Assembly (NCBI GenBank): GCA_050951585.1
Contig: JBMNJI010000007.1
Span: forward strand, 339,322 to 403,321
Reading direction: 5' to 3'
From: UBA3937 sp050951585
GTDB lineage: Bacteria; Bacillota; Peptococcia; DRI-13; DTU073
DNA: 64,000 bases
Made by a program: the position numbers and the translations under genes. The notes beneath the pieces are model-generated. The model did not search any database. It had not been told where the DNA came from and saw nothing but the letters and a program-made list of their open reading frames with translations. Shown piece by piece: positions 14,899 to 23,808 of the stretch (positions are counted from its first letter, which is position 1; each line of letters opens with the position of its first letter).

Positions 14899-17298
14899 CT
14901 AACGGTCAGCTTCCAGCTTTTGCGCGGCGCGATAATACTCCATTAATTGTTGTTGGACACGTCCGAAAACAGAATCATATGGATATTCACCCTGTTCATC
15001 CATTTGTCCGGCTGATCTGCCGGTTAAAATCTCGATTCCTTCTTCCAGAGTCTTGATGGCATATATGTGGAAACGGCCTTCCTTTACTGCTTCAACGACC
15101 TCATGATCAAGCATCAAATTCGTCACATTCTGTTCCGGAATAATTACTCCCTGTCTACCGGTTAACCCTTTGGCTTTGCAAACCTGGAAAAAGCCTTCGA
15201 CTTTTTGATTTACCCCGCCAATGGGCTGAATAAAGCCTTTTTGATTGACAGAGCCGGTAACCGCAATCCCCTGATCAAGTGGTACCTGCGCCAAACTGGA
15301 GATCAGCGCATACAATTCCGCACTGGAGGCACTATCGCCATCTACGCCGTGATACAACTGTTCAAAGCAAATACTGGCCGAAAAAGAGACGGGACAATTC
15401 TTGCCAAACTTTTCACCCAGGTAACCGCTCAAAATTAACACACCCTTGTCATGAATCGCGCCGCTCATTTTTACTTCTCTCTCAATATTAATAATGCCCC
15501 TGCGTCCTAAATAAGTACTGACGGTAATGCGAGTCGGTTTCCCAAAAGCATATTCACCGGTATCAAGAACCGCCAGCCCGTTAATCTGTCCGATCACTCT
15601 ACTCTCCGTATCGATCAGAACAGCACCTTTGATAATCATTTCGTGCATTTTCTTTTCGTACTTATTGGAACGATAGGTTTTTTCCCAAATCGCCTTATTT
15701 ACGTACTCGGGCGTCACTAAAGGAACCCCGTCCTGCTCTGCCCAGGCGTCAGCCTCATAAATGATCTCCACTAATTCATTAAAACGGGTCGAGAGTTTAT
15801 CTTGATTATCCGCCAAACGAGAGCTGTACTCCACAATCTGCCCCACTGCCTCCCGCGTAAAATGACGGATGTTTTCCTTCTCGCAATGGTCGCTGATAAA
15901 ACGCGCCAATTTATACATATGCTCTTCACTGCGTTCCATTTCCACATCAAAATCAACCATGATTTTAAAGAGCTTACTAAAATCCTCGTCGTAATGATAT
16001 AACATGCTGTATTCACTGTAGCTGCCAATCATAATGATTTTTACATTTAAAGGAATCGGCTCCGGCTTTAATGATGATGTGGCAATTAAGCCCATCTGAT
16101 CCCGCAGACTTTCCATCTGAATCCGCTCGGTTTTTAAACACCGCTTCAAAGCATCCCAACAATATGGATTAATCAACACATCTTTACATCTTAAGAGTAA
16201 ATAACCGCCGTTGGCCTGATGAAGACAGCCACTCTTGATTTTCATAAAATCGGTGGTTAAAACGCCCATCTGGTTTTCATATTCAATGCGGCCCAGAAGA
16301 TTATAAAAAGTAGGGTTGGCCTCACAGATCACCGGCGCGCCATTTGTCTTTTCGTGCGAAACCAAAACATTGACCTGATACCTTTGAAAAATATCCTTTG
16401 TCGGAACATCCTTCAAGAGTATCAGCTCTAAATTTGTTCTTTGTTCGTTTCCTTTAAACTCCTTACTGTTTTTTAAAAGATCCTGCTGGATCGCGTCTAA
16501 ATGCGCCAGAATAACTGCGTTATCCGCATATTTTGTCCTTAAGTTGCCAAAAATTAAGTCGATTTTCTGCAAAATAGTTGTATTCTCTAATTCCTCTATC
16601 TCCGTTTCTATTTTTAGCTCAAATTCACGTAAATTCTTGAAGGCATCAAGAATTAAATAATTCAGCTTTTTGGAATTCACTTCGATAACTTCATTTTCTT
16701 CCGGATTCAAGCTTTGGTACTCGTCTTCCTCCATCGGCTTACCTTCCCCGTTCAAAGGAATCGTCACCAACCCTTTATCGGAAGATTTGAGAGCAAAGCC
16801 AAGTTCCTTCGCTGTCTTGTTGATATAGTTTTGCACATCATTTTGTTGATTCTGTAACTTTTGCAGTAAAACAGTCTTCGCTTTTTGATGATCATCTTCT
16901 TCCAAGGTACGGGGTATCTCCTCTTTGACCCGCGCGATCACTGCTTGGATGTCTTCGGCGAATTCGACGGCCTTTCCGGCCGGAAAAGATACTGCTTTGG
17001 GCTGATCGGGATTGCTAAAATTATAAAGATAACACCAATCGCAGGGTTTTTCGCGCCCGGCCGCTAATTTGTTAACGAGGGACTTGGCATAACTGTTTCT
17101 GCCCGTACCCGTAACACCGGCAATAAAAATGTTATAACCTTCTTTATTTATATTCAGTCCAAACTCCAGTGCCCTTACTGCACGCTCCTGTCCGATAATC
17201 CCTTCAAGGGGCAAAATATCCGCAGTAGAGGCAAACGGAAAAACATCACAGTCACAGACCTTGCGCAGTTGTTCAACCTGTACCTTATACTTTTCCAT
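14899..17298 (-). CDS. Lon-like ATP-dependent protease (AAA plus S16)
   Basis: Cytoplasmic ATP-dependent serine protease of the Lon-related group lacking the classical LAN domain, 799 aa. The nucleotide loop GVTGTGRNS is at 61-69, with Arg where a standard Walker A has Lys. A long insert follows, and the AAA part resumes with GGYLLLRCKDVLINPYCW. The C-terminal S16 protease domain shows the nucleophile in GDSASSAEL and the partner Lys in NQKGFIQPIGGVNQKVEGF. The dyad is intact, so proteolysis is expected. Substrates cannot be predicted. The gene is transcribed alone or with the downstream anchored protein. Confidence 0.92.
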   Translation of the reverse strand: MEKYKVQVEQLRKVCDCDVFPFASTADILPLEGIIGQERAVRALEFGLNINKEGYNIFIAGVTGTGRNSYAKSLVNKLAAGREKPCDWCYLYNFSNPDQPKAVSFPAGKAVEFAEDIQAVIARVKEEIPRTLEEDDHQKAKTVLLQKLQNQQNDVQNYINKTAKELGFALKSSDKGLVTIPLNGEGKPMEEDEYQSLNPEENEVIEVNSKKLNYLILDAFKNLREFELKIETEIEELENTTILQKIDLIFGNLRTKYADNAVILAHLDAIQQDLLKNSKEFKGNEQRTNLELILLKDVPTKDIFQRYQVNVLVSHEKTNGAPVICEANPTFYNLLGRIEYENQMGVLTTDFMKIKSGCLHQANGGYLLLRCKDVLINPYCWDALKRCLKTERIQMESLRDQMGLIATSSLKPEPIPLNVKIIMIGSYSEYSMLYHYDEDFSKLFKIMVDFDVEMERSEEHMYKLARFISDHCEKENIRHFTREAVGQIVEYSSRLADNQDKLSTRFNELVEIIYEADAWAEQDGVPLVTPEYVNKAIWEKTYRSNKYEKKMHEMIIKGAVLIDTESRVIGQINGLAVLDTGEYAFGKPTRITVSTYLGRRGIINIEREVKMSGAIHDKGVLILSGYLGEKFGKNCPVSFSASICFEQLYHGVDGDSASSAELYALISSLAQVPLDQGIAVTGSVNQKGFIQPIGGVNQKVEGFFQVCKAKGLTGRQGVIIPEQNVTNLMLDHEVVEAVKEGRFHIYAIKTLEEGIEILTGRSAGQMDEQGEYPYDSVFGRVQQQLMEYYRAAQKLEADR

Positions 17299-17519
17299 GA
17301 ATCTATTAATTCTCCTCTCTCAAAATCTATCTCTTTTATTCTATCTTTATTTATTTCTTATTTATTTCGCATTGCATTGTCTTCTTCCTACTTTTGTTCT
17401 ACAAATTTGTGATATTCCCTTCAAAAAGTATCAGTTTTTTTGATTTTTTCTAAATAGCGTTCCCCTTACTGTAATATATTATATATTACCTCAAAAATAT
17501 ATTAAATTTCGGCAGGATT

Positions 17520-17547
17520 TTGTATAACATTTCTCGAATTTTATAAA
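17520..17547 (+). promoter_or_regulatory. Probable promoter of motAB
   Basis: TTGTAT (17520-17525), a 16-nt spacer and TATAAA (17542-17547) lie 27 nt before the motA start. A SigD-type motif (TAAA with GCCGATAA) is not visible, which is notable for stator genes. The rest of the AT-rich spacer 17299-17519 holds nothing I can name. Confidence 0.5.
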
Positions 17548-17574
17548 AGTGTATACTAATAAAGAGGTGAATTT

Positions 17575-18375
17575 GTGACAATGGATATTGCATCGGTATT
17601 AGGTATAATTATAGCTGTGGGTGGCTGTTTGGCTGGATATATGGAAGAAGGCGGCGCCATAAGAGGTCTGCTTAGTCTTTCTTCGGGGCTCATCGTACTC
17701 GGTGCAACAATTGGAGCCACATTTCTTTCCGTGCCAATGAAATCAATTAAAGAACTCCCGAAGCTGGTGAAAATTGTTTTTTTTGAACAGCGTATCGATT
17801 ACACGGAACTGATAGAGAAAATCACCGAGCTGGCCGGTATCGCCCGTAAAGAAGGTATCCTGGCTTTAGAATCGAAAACTAAAGATATGGACAATAAATT
17901 TCTGGCCAACGGACTGAATATGGTTATTGACGGCATGGATAAAGAATCAATTCAAAGTATTATCGAAGTTGAAATAAATGCTATTACCACAAGGCATTCC
18001 AGACGGGCAAAGGTTTTCGAGGTCGCCGGCGGCTATTGTCCGACGATGGGTATTTTAGGTACTGTCATGAGTATGATCTCTATTCTGAAAGATTTAAGTG
18101 ATCCCGGGTCTTTAGGCCCTAAGATAGCGATGGCCTTCACAGCTACATTATACGGCGTCGGCTTTGCAAACGTGCTTTTTTTACCGATGGCTGAAAAATT
18201 AAAAAGCAAATCGCAAGATGAAATGATTAGCCTGGAAATGATCATGGAAGGCATTCTCTCGATTCAGGCTGGCGAAAGCCCGAAAATAATTAAAGAAAAA
18301 TTGCTGGTCTTCACTAATGAAGCGCGCAATTCTGTGTCAGAGGAGAAGAAAAATGGCCAAGAAGAAAAAGCTTGA
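17575..18375 (+). CDS. motA: Flagellar motor stator protein MotA
   Basis: Proton- or sodium-conducting stator subunit that drives flagellar rotation, 266 aa. Two N-terminal membrane helices (IASVLGIIIAVGGCLAGY; GLIVLGATIGATFL) and a second pair near residues 150-200 (GYCPTMGILGTVMSMI; IAMAFTATLYGVGFANVLF) fit the four-helix family plan, with the charged cytoplasmic loop between. The first start is GTG (GTG ACA ATG GAT) after AAGAGGTG; ATG at 17581 is the alternative. It overlaps motB by 23 nt. No other flagellar genes are nearby. Confidence 0.95.
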   Translation: MTMDIASVLGIIIAVGGCLAGYMEEGGAIRGLLSLSSGLIVLGATIGATFLSVPMKSIKELPKLVKIVFFEQRIDYTELIEKITELAGIARKEGILALESKTKDMDNKFLANGLNMVIDGMDKESIQSIIEVEINAITTRHSRRAKVFEVAGGYCPTMGILGTVMSMISILKDLSDPGSLGPKIAMAFTATLYGVGFANVLFLPMAEKLKSKSQDEMISLEMIMEGILSIQAGESPKIIKEKLLVFTNEARNSVSEEKKNGQEEKA

Positions 18376-19105
18376 AGAGGGTCATAGCAATGCGGAACGT
18401 TGGCTGGTTTCCTATGCTGACTTTATGACATTGCTCTTTATCCTCTTTATTATTCTTTTTTCTTTTAGTCAAATTGACGCGAAGAAATACCAGGAAGTGG
18501 CGGCTTCTTTGGCTGCTGAGTTTTCCGGAAACGGCAAAATTGCCGGCGGCGGGAATCCGGTCATGAAGATGCCGGGCGCAGGTCCCAATGACGGTACAGG
18601 ATCCGGAGATTTGGGCTTAACGGCTGAGGAAAAAGAAAAAAAGGCTTTAGAGCGGCTGTCTGAAGAAATTGAAAAGTATGCAGAAAACAAAGGAGTTAGT
18701 GCCTATATCCATCTTCAATATAACGAACGCGGTTTATCCATTTCCATTACGGGTACAGTGCTCTACGAAGATGCCAGTGCTACCTTAACTCCACCGGCTA
18801 AAGAGTTTATCAAAGTAATATCCGACCATCTCAAAACGCTACCTAATCATATTCGCGTCGAAGGTCATACTGATAACAGACCGATTAGTACCGCAGAATT
18901 TCCCTCTAACTGGGAGTTATCAGCGGCCCGTTCGGTAAACCTGGTTCGTTATTTTATCGAAGAGCTAGCATTTGATCCGACCCGTCTTTCCGTGGCCGGC
19001 TATAGTGAATACCGGCCGGTAGCTCCTAATGAAACTGTCGAAGGACAAAATCAAAACCGGAGAGTTGAGATTATTATCTTAAAAGCAGACGATGTATTTC
19101 AGTGA
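18353..19105 (+). CDS. motB: Flagellar motor stator protein MotB
   Basis: Peptidoglycan-anchored stator partner of MotA, 250 aa from the ATG at 18353 (MAKKKKLEEGHSNAERW), chosen for its GAGGAG site. The frame opens further upstream without one. The single membrane helix YADFMTLLFILFIILFSFSQ carries the essential Asp of the ion path (YAD). The periplasmic OmpA-like domain shows VEGHTDNRPI and NWELSAARSVNLVRYF. A Gly/Pro-rich plug linker joins the two. It ends before a strong terminator. Confidence 0.95.
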   Translation: MAKKKKLEEGHSNAERWLVSYADFMTLLFILFIILFSFSQIDAKKYQEVAASLAAEFSGNGKIAGGGNPVMKMPGAGPNDGTGSGDLGLTAEEKEKKALERLSEEIEKYAENKGVSAYIHLQYNERGLSISITGTVLYEDASATLTPPAKEFIKVISDHLKTLPNHIRVEGHTDNRPISTAEFPSNWELSAARSVNLVRYFIEELAFDPTRLSVAGYSEYRPVAPNETVEGQNQNRRVEIIILKADDVFQ

Positions 19106-19178
19106 TGAATTAATTAACAGCCTTCGTTACACTGATGCATCACCTAAAGCAGCAACTTCCCACTATGGTAAAATGCTA

Positions 19179-19224
19179 AGAAGCACGCCTTATGAGCTTA
19201 ATAATAAGCTCTCGGCGTGCTTCT
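19179..19224 (+). terminator. Terminator of motAB
   Basis: An 11-bp stem AGAAGCACGCC/GGCGTGCTTCT with an inner GAGCTT/AAGCTC helix is followed by TTGTTTG. It sits between motB and the convergent CBS-domain gene. Confidence 0.85.
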
Positions 19225-19253
19225 TTGTTTGATATTACTACTTACAGCTGCTT

Positions 19254-19691
19254 TTACATCTGGGGGCGACTGGGCGCAGAAATACCTGATAAAGCTCTTT
19301 CGGCGGCTTGGTCAAAACGATTATGCACGGCCATATCACCTAAAGAAACAAAGCCAACCAGTTTACGGTCTTCTACTACGGGTAGTCGGCGTAACTGCAA
19401 ATCACCCATTAGATCAAGCGCAGACTCTACCTCCATGTCTGTTTTACCCACGACAAGTCTGTCGGTCATAATCTCCCGGCATTTGATGCGGTGCGGGTCT
19501 TTTCCCTCGCAGACTACCCGTAAGACGATATCACGGTCGGTCACAATTCCTTCTACGTCCATATTATCCTTACATATAGGCACGGAACCAATATTTTTAT
19601 CTTTCATAATCTGGGCAGCATCAAAAACAGATGTATCGGGTGACACCGCTATCACATCATTGGTCATGATTTCTTTCAGCTTCAACTGCAA
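19254..19691 (-). CDS. Tandem CBS-domain protein
   Basis: Small cytoplasmic protein of 145 aa made of two CBS motifs (about 7-62 and 72-126), with the typical KEIMTNDVIAVSPDTSV and REIMTDRLVVGKTDM openings and GIVTDRDIV / GFVSLGDMA ends. Such pairs bind adenine nucleotides and act as energy or ligand sensors. There is no attached effector domain, so its target is unknown. The gene stands alone between the motAB terminator and the groESL terminators. Confidence 0.88.
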   Translation of the reverse strand: MQLKLKEIMTNDVIAVSPDTSVFDAAQIMKDKNIGSVPICKDNMDVEGIVTDRDIVLRVVCEGKDPHRIKCREIMTDRLVVGKTDMEVESALDLMGDLQLRRLPVVEDRKLVGFVSLGDMAVHNRFDQAAERALSGISAPSRPQM

Positions 19692-19765
19692 ACCTCCTTC
19701 TGATGATTATTCATTTTGGCCCTTTCTCTATTATAGGATATCCCGTTTTTGAAAATAAATGATAC

Positions 19766-19818
19766 AAAAAAAGAGGCTCTCCAAATAGTTCACTGAACTA
19801 ATGGAAAGCCTCTTTTTT
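19766..19818 (-). terminator. Bidirectional terminator-like hairpin
   Basis: A stem AAAAAAGAGGCT..TCC / GGA..AGCCTCTTTTTT with an inner AGTTCA/TGAACT helix has T runs on both strands. It lies downstream of the groEL terminator and upstream of the CBS gene, and may insulate the two. Confidence 0.75.
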
Positions 19819-19859
19819 AAAAGCTCCATGCGTTACTTTTATCCCCGGATTATATAAAA

Positions 19860-19885
19860 AGAACCCTTGCCGTCGCAAGGGTTCT
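19860..19885 (-). terminator. Terminator of groESL
   Basis: A perfect 11-bp stem AGAACCCTTGC/GCAAGGGTTCT with a 4-nt loop, followed on the minus strand by TTTTTATA, starts 8 nt after the groEL stop. Confidence 0.9.
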
Positions 19886-19893
19886 TCGTTCTG

Positions 19894-21528
19894 TTACATC
19901 ATTCCGCCCATGCCGCCCATTCCGGGAGGAACAGCTGCACCACCCTTGTTCTCTTCCGGCTTGTCGGCCACGAGACATTCGGTAGTTAACAGCATCGCTG
20001 CAATAGAAGCCGCATTCTGTAAGGCACTGCGTGTTACCTTGGCCGGATCAACGATACCGGCTTCGATCATGTTTTCATACACGCCTTTCAGAGCATTAAA
20101 GCCATAGCCTTTCTTACCGCAAGTCTTTACCTTTTCAACGACAACAGAACCTTCTTCTCCGGCATTATAAGCGATTTGTTTAATCGGTTCCTCCAGCGCC
20201 TTCTTAATAATATTAATCCCGGTCATTTCATCATCAATATCGGAAGTAACCTTATTTAAGGCTGCCAGACTTTCAATGAAGGCTGAACCGCCACCGGCCA
20301 CAATACCTTCTTCCACTGCGGCCCGTGTTGCTGCTAAAGCATCTTCAATCCGATGTTTCTTTTCTTTTAATTCGGTTTCGGTAGCCGCACCAACCTGAAT
20401 AACCGCCACGCCGCCGGACAACTTCGCCAAACGCTCCTGCAGTTTCTCTCTGTCAAAGTCCGAAGTAGTATCTTCAAGGAGTTTCCGGATTTGGGCAACG
20501 CGACCATCGATCGCCTGTTTTTCGCCGCGTCCTTCGACGATTGTTGTTTCTTCCTTACTTACTTTTACCTTAGCGGCTTGCCCAAGCATCTCAAGGGTAG
20601 TATTCTCCAGTTTCAAGCCGAGATCTTCCGTGATAACCTGCCCGCCGGTAAGAATAGCAATATCCTCCAGCATCGCTTTCCGACGGTCACCAAAGCCCGG
20701 TGCTTTGACCGCTACACAGGTGAAGGTTCCCCGTAGCTTATTCAGCACTAAGGTGGCTAAAGCTTCCCCTTCAATGTCTTCGGCAATGATTAAGAGAGAT
20801 TTGCCGGCCTGCACAACTTTTTCGAGAACGGGCAACAGATCCTGAATAGCAGTAATCTTTTTATCGGTAATCAGGATATATGGATCGGATAAATCAGCTT
20901 CCATTTTATCGGAATCAGTAACCATATAAGGGGATATGTACCCTCTGTCAAACTGCATTCCTTCTACAACCTCAAGAGTGGTTCCCATGCTTTGGGATTC
21001 TTCTACCGTAATAACCCCATCGTTACCCACTGTCTCCATAGCTTCCGCAATAAGATCACCAATTTCAGTATCAGCCGCGGAAACAGAAGCGACTTGCGCA
21101 ATGGCTGCCTTGGATTCCACCGGTTTAGCAATCCTGAGGATTTCATCCACCGTAGCTTTTACGGCTTTTTCAATCCCCTTCTTTAAAATCATCGGATTGG
21201 CGCCTGCGGCAACATTCTTTAATCCTTCCCGAATAATGGCCTGAGCAAGCAATGTAGCGGTAGTTGTTCCGTCACCGGCCACATCATTGGTTTTTGTTGC
21301 CACTTCTTTGACTAATTGTGCGCCCATATTTTCAAACGCGTCTTCTAATTCTATTTCTCTCGCAATTGTCACGCCGTCATTGGTAATGGTCGGCGTGCCA
21401 AATTTACGTTCTAAAACAACATTACGTCCTTTAGGTCCTAAAGTAACTTTTACGGCGTTTGCTAAGGCGTTAACACCTTTTTCCAAACCTTTTCTGGCTT
21501 CTTCGCCAAAGGAAATTTCTTTTGCCAT
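19894..21528 (-). CDS. groEL: Chaperonin GroEL (Hsp60)
   Basis: Large ring chaperonin subunit, 544 aa, full length. It shows the ATP-binding start TLGPKGRNVVLER, the conserved GDGTTTATLLAQ (about 85-96), the family signature in the AATRAAVEEGIVAGGG region, and the flexible GGM-rich tail (PPGMGGMGGMM). It folds client proteins with GroES in the cytoplasm. It follows groES by 41 nt, under the CIRCE operator at 21896, so HrcA repression with heat induction is expected. Confidence 0.98.
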   Translation of the reverse strand: MAKEISFGEEARKGLEKGVNALANAVKVTLGPKGRNVVLERKFGTPTITNDGVTIAREIELEDAFENMGAQLVKEVATKTNDVAGDGTTTATLLAQAIIREGLKNVAAGANPMILKKGIEKAVKATVDEILRIAKPVESKAAIAQVASVSAADTEIGDLIAEAMETVGNDGVITVEESQSMGTTLEVVEGMQFDRGYISPYMVTDSDKMEADLSDPYILITDKKITAIQDLLPVLEKVVQAGKSLLIIAEDIEGEALATLVLNKLRGTFTCVAVKAPGFGDRRKAMLEDIAILTGGQVITEDLGLKLENTTLEMLGQAAKVKVSKEETTIVEGRGEKQAIDGRVAQIRKLLEDTTSDFDREKLQERLAKLSGGVAVIQVGAATETELKEKKHRIEDALAATRAAVEEGIVAGGGSAFIESLAALNKVTSDIDDEMTGINIIKKALEEPIKQIAYNAGEEGSVVVEKVKTCGKKGYGFNALKGVYENMIEAGIVDPAKVTRSALQNAASIAAMLLTTECLVADKPEENKGGAAVPPGMGGMGGMM

Positions 21529-21569
21529 TTTCTTTTTTCCCTCCTGATTTTTGGTTTTAACTTAAAATA

Positions 21570-21857
21570 TTAAATAACCGCGTGAATATCTCTTTCATTA
21601 AGAATCAAAACTTCCTCATTATCCAGCTTCACTTCAGTGCCGGCATATTTGGAGAAGATTACTTTATCTCCCACCTTGACTTCTAAGGGTACCTTTTGCC
21701 CGTTTTCTAATGTCCGGCCGGAACCTACCGCTAATACTTCACCCTGTTGCGGTTTTTCTTTCGCCGCCGTATCCGGGATCACAATTCCGCTCTTCGTTTT
21801 TTCCTCCTGCGCTAATGGTTTTACTACAACTCTGTCGCCGAGAGGCCTGATGTTCAT
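21570..21857 (-). CDS. groES: Co-chaperonin GroES (Hsp10)
   Basis: Lid subunit of the GroE chaperonin, 95 aa. The opening IRPLGDRVVVKPLAQEEKT, the mobile loop (SGIVIPDTAAKEKPQQG, about 23-39) that docks on GroEL, and the closing EEVLILNERDIHAVI are all standard. The ATG is preceded by AAGGAGG. It is the first gene of the groESL operon, with the CIRCE element 39 nt upstream of its start. Confidence 0.98.
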   Translation of the reverse strand: MNIRPLGDRVVVKPLAQEEKTKSGIVIPDTAAKEKPQQGEVLAVGSGRTLENGQKVPLEVKVGDKVIFSKYAGTEVKLDNEEVLILNERDIHAVI

Positions 21858-21895
21858 CTATACTACCTCCTTAAATAATTATAATTATTATCTTG

Positions 21896-21922
21896 TTAGC
21901 ACTCAATGTTGTTGAGTGCTAA
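21896..21922. promoter_or_regulatory. CIRCE operator (HrcA site)
   Basis: TTAGCACTC, 9 nt, GAGTGCTAA: an exact copy of the CIRCE inverted repeat, between the groE promoter and groES. It predicts repression by HrcA, whose gene is not in this window. Confidence 0.98.
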
Positions 21923-21934
21923 TATACAATATTA

Positions 21935-21963
21935 ATAATAGTCAAGGTGCCATGAGAAGGCAA
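21935..21963 (-). promoter_or_regulatory. Probable promoter of groESL
   Basis: The minus strand reads TTGCCT (21958-21963), a 17-nt spacer and TATTAT (21935-21940), placing the transcript start close to the CIRCE repeat. The remaining 21964-22264 spacer contains a TATAAT at 22213-22218 that may serve the plus-strand cyclo-ligase gene but has no convincing -35 partner. Confidence 0.55.
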
Positions 21964-22264
21964 CTTTCATAATTAACCAATATGTCGGTTTTTCAGTGAT
22001 AAAAGTTATTTTCCTTTAGATATCTCTCTATTGCTTCATTTCCCTTTTGCGATGTGCTAATACATGGGGATTTTTCCCTCATCCTCTACTTAATATATCT
22101 CCACTGCATTCCTTCTTTATACACACCAGCTAAAAAAGAGGGAAGGCGAATATTTTTCTTCCGGACACACTGAATATCGACATAGTTTATGTCATTTTGT
22201 CAGAGAATCGGCTATAATGATAATTAGCGGAATTATTCCCAGTCTTAGAGAAAGGAGTATTCTT

Positions 22265-22852
22265 ATGAATAGTGGTAAAAGCGAACTCCGTTCAAAGATG
22301 CTGGAAAAACGTTCTGGTTTATCCTGGCAGGATGTGCAAATAAAAAGTCATGCCATCAATGAAGCGCTCTTTGCCCAAAGCTTTTTTATAAATGCGAAAA
22401 CAATGCTCATTTACCTTCCCATTAAAAAAGAACCGAACAGTCTGCCCATCATTAAAAATGCCTGGAAAATGGAGAAAGAGGTCCTGGTTCCTGTTACCAT
22501 TCCAGAAAAAAAAGAACTGCTCCTCTCGCGCTTGGACAGCCTCAAAGATCTTACGGAAGGATATCATGGTATTCCTGAACCGAAAAAAAGCTGTCTCCGT
22601 CCGGTCGAACCACACAAGGTAGATCTCTGCCTCCTCCCGGGAGTAGCCTTTGACACTAATGGCTATCGTCTGGGCTACGGCGGCGGCTACTTCGACCGTT
22701 TTCTCCCCACTCTGCGCCCCGATTGTCTGAAAATCGCTCTGGCCTACGATTTTCAGATTCTCGAATTCTTAGCGCATTTACCCCATGATATTCCCGTCGA
22801 TATAATTATTACTGAATCGGCCGTCTATCATTGCACACAAGAAATTACTTAA
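22265..22852 (+). CDS. 5-formyltetrahydrofolate cyclo-ligase
   Basis: Converts 5-formyl-THF to 5,10-methenyl-THF with ATP, feeding the one-carbon folate pool used by PurN and PurH. It is 195 aa from the ATG at 22265 (MNSGKSELRSKMLEKR), which follows AAAGGAG; the frame is open upstream without a ribosome site. The N-terminal KSELRSKM region and C-terminal LPGVAFDTNGYRLGYGGGYF block (about 138-157) are family signatures. It is a single gene between groESL and RidA, ending in its own terminator. Confidence 0.93.
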   Translation: MNSGKSELRSKMLEKRSGLSWQDVQIKSHAINEALFAQSFFINAKTMLIYLPIKKEPNSLPIIKNAWKMEKEVLVPVTIPEKKELLLSRLDSLKDLTEGYHGIPEPKKSCLRPVEPHKVDLCLLPGVAFDTNGYRLGYGGGYFDRFLPTLRPDCLKIALAYDFQILEFLAHLPHDIPVDIIITESAVYHCTQEIT

Positions 22853-22903
22853 GAAGTATCCTGACATATCTTTAAAACTACACAGTCAACACAAGATGTA
22901 ACT

Positions 22904-22942
22904 AAAGCCTGACTAAGGAGATTAATCCTTTAGTTGGGCTTT
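22904..22942 (+). terminator. Terminator of the cyclo-ligase gene, overlapping the ridA end
   Basis: A stem AAAGCCTGACTAAGGA / TCCTTTAGTTGGGCTTT followed by TTTTC on the plus strand. Its right arm covers the stop and last codons of the convergent RidA gene (stop at 22930-22932), so coding sequence and terminator share bases. Confidence 0.8.
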
Positions 22943-23400
22943 TTCACTTTTACGATCATTTCGATTTCACATGCCGAATCCAGTGGCAGACTCCCGACAC
23001 CAACGGCACTTCTGGCATGAGCCCCCTTCTTTCCGAACAGTTCCCCTAATAATTCGGAGGCTCCGTTCACTACCTGGGGTTGGGCTGTAAAATCGGGAGC
23101 AGAATTAACAAAACCTACTACCTTGACAATTTGCTCAACCTTCTCCAGGTCCCCCACAAAACTCTTGACAACACCCAAACAATTCAAGGCACAAATTTTA
23201 GCGGCTTCTTGGGCTTTTTCCAAAGGAAGATCAAGCCCCGCTTTTCCTTTGTATTTGACTTCCCCATTTACTAAGGGAATCTGCCCTGAAGTATAAATAT
23301 AGTCGTCGGCCCTCACTCCCGGAACATATGCCGCAACCGGTGCAGGGGCTTCCGGAATACTTAGTCCCATTTCTTTTAACCTCTTCTCAATATCAGACAT
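22930..23400 (-). CDS. RidA/YjgF family protein
   Basis: Probable enamine/imine deaminase-type protein, 156 aa, longer than the 125-130 aa classical RidA because of an N-terminal extension (MSDIEKRLKEMGLSIPEAPA). This places it in the subgroup annotated as RidA-like. The family core YTSGQIPLVNGEV and the Arg-containing HARSAVGVGSLPLDSACEIEMI block are present; that Arg binds the substrate carboxylate in RidA. The exact substrate is unknown. It is the only gene between two convergent or distant neighbours and seems monocistronic. Confidence 0.87.
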   Translation of the reverse strand: MSDIEKRLKEMGLSIPEAPAPVAAYVPGVRADDYIYTSGQIPLVNGEVKYKGKAGLDLPLEKAQEAAKICALNCLGVVKSFVGDLEKVEQIVKVVGFVNSAPDFTAQPQVVNGASELLGELFGKKGAHARSAVGVGSLPLDSACEIEMIVKVKKPN

Positions 23401-23538
23401 TTTTCTTCACACCTTTCTCCGCTCAATCTTTAATGTATATCTCAGATGAATAATAAATATATATGTATAATATTACCACAATGATTTCTTTTTAGTTCGA
23501 GATTTTTGGGTTACGGCAAAAACAGAACATATGTACAA

Positions 23539-23723
23539 CTATCCACAGAATCCACAGGTTTATCCACAGGTTTATCCGCCAAAACTCGCTATTTCTCCCC
23601 AACTACCCACAATATCCACAGGTGATATGGTTTTTTTATACTATTTTTTGTCCACATCCGGAATACCTCCTGCCATGCGCCTAAGGAGAGTTACACACAA
23701 TATACACAATTAGATCATCCACA
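23539..23723 (+). repeat. Cluster of DnaA-box-like nonamers
   Basis: The 408-bp gap between ridA and the CNNM gene holds about eight matches to the DnaA box TTATNCACA, all in one orientation. TTATCCACA at 23560 is exact. The others are CTATCCACA 23539, GAATCCACA 23548, ATATCCACA 23612, TTGTCCACA 23648, TTACACACA 23691, ATATACACA 23700 and TCATCCACA 23715. There is no dnaA or dnaN nearby and no switch in gene strand, so it is unlikely to be the bidirectional origin. DnaA titration or gene control is possible. Confidence 0.6.
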
Positions 23724-23770
23724 GCTTCTCTGCGCCTTGTCTCAACCCCCCCCTCACATATTGCCAAAAA

Positions 23771-23796
23771 CAAGCGCCGATAATAATCGGCGCTTG
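23771..23796 (-). terminator. Terminator after the CNNM/CorC gene
   Basis: An 11-bp stem CAAGCGCCGAT/ATCGGCGCTTG with a 4-nt loop and TTTTTGG on the minus strand begins 12 nt after the stop codon. Confidence 0.9.
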
Positions 23797-23808
23797 TTCT
23801 TACTTTTC

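Noticed and set aside
23530..23713. Short protein rich in YPQ/VYPQ on the plus strand
   Set aside because: It arises from translating the repeated TATCCACAGG sites and has no ribosome site.
23401..23808. Chromosomal replication origin
   Set aside because: DnaA-box-like sites are present, but there is no dnaA, dnaN or other origin gene, and genes on both sides stay on the minus strand.
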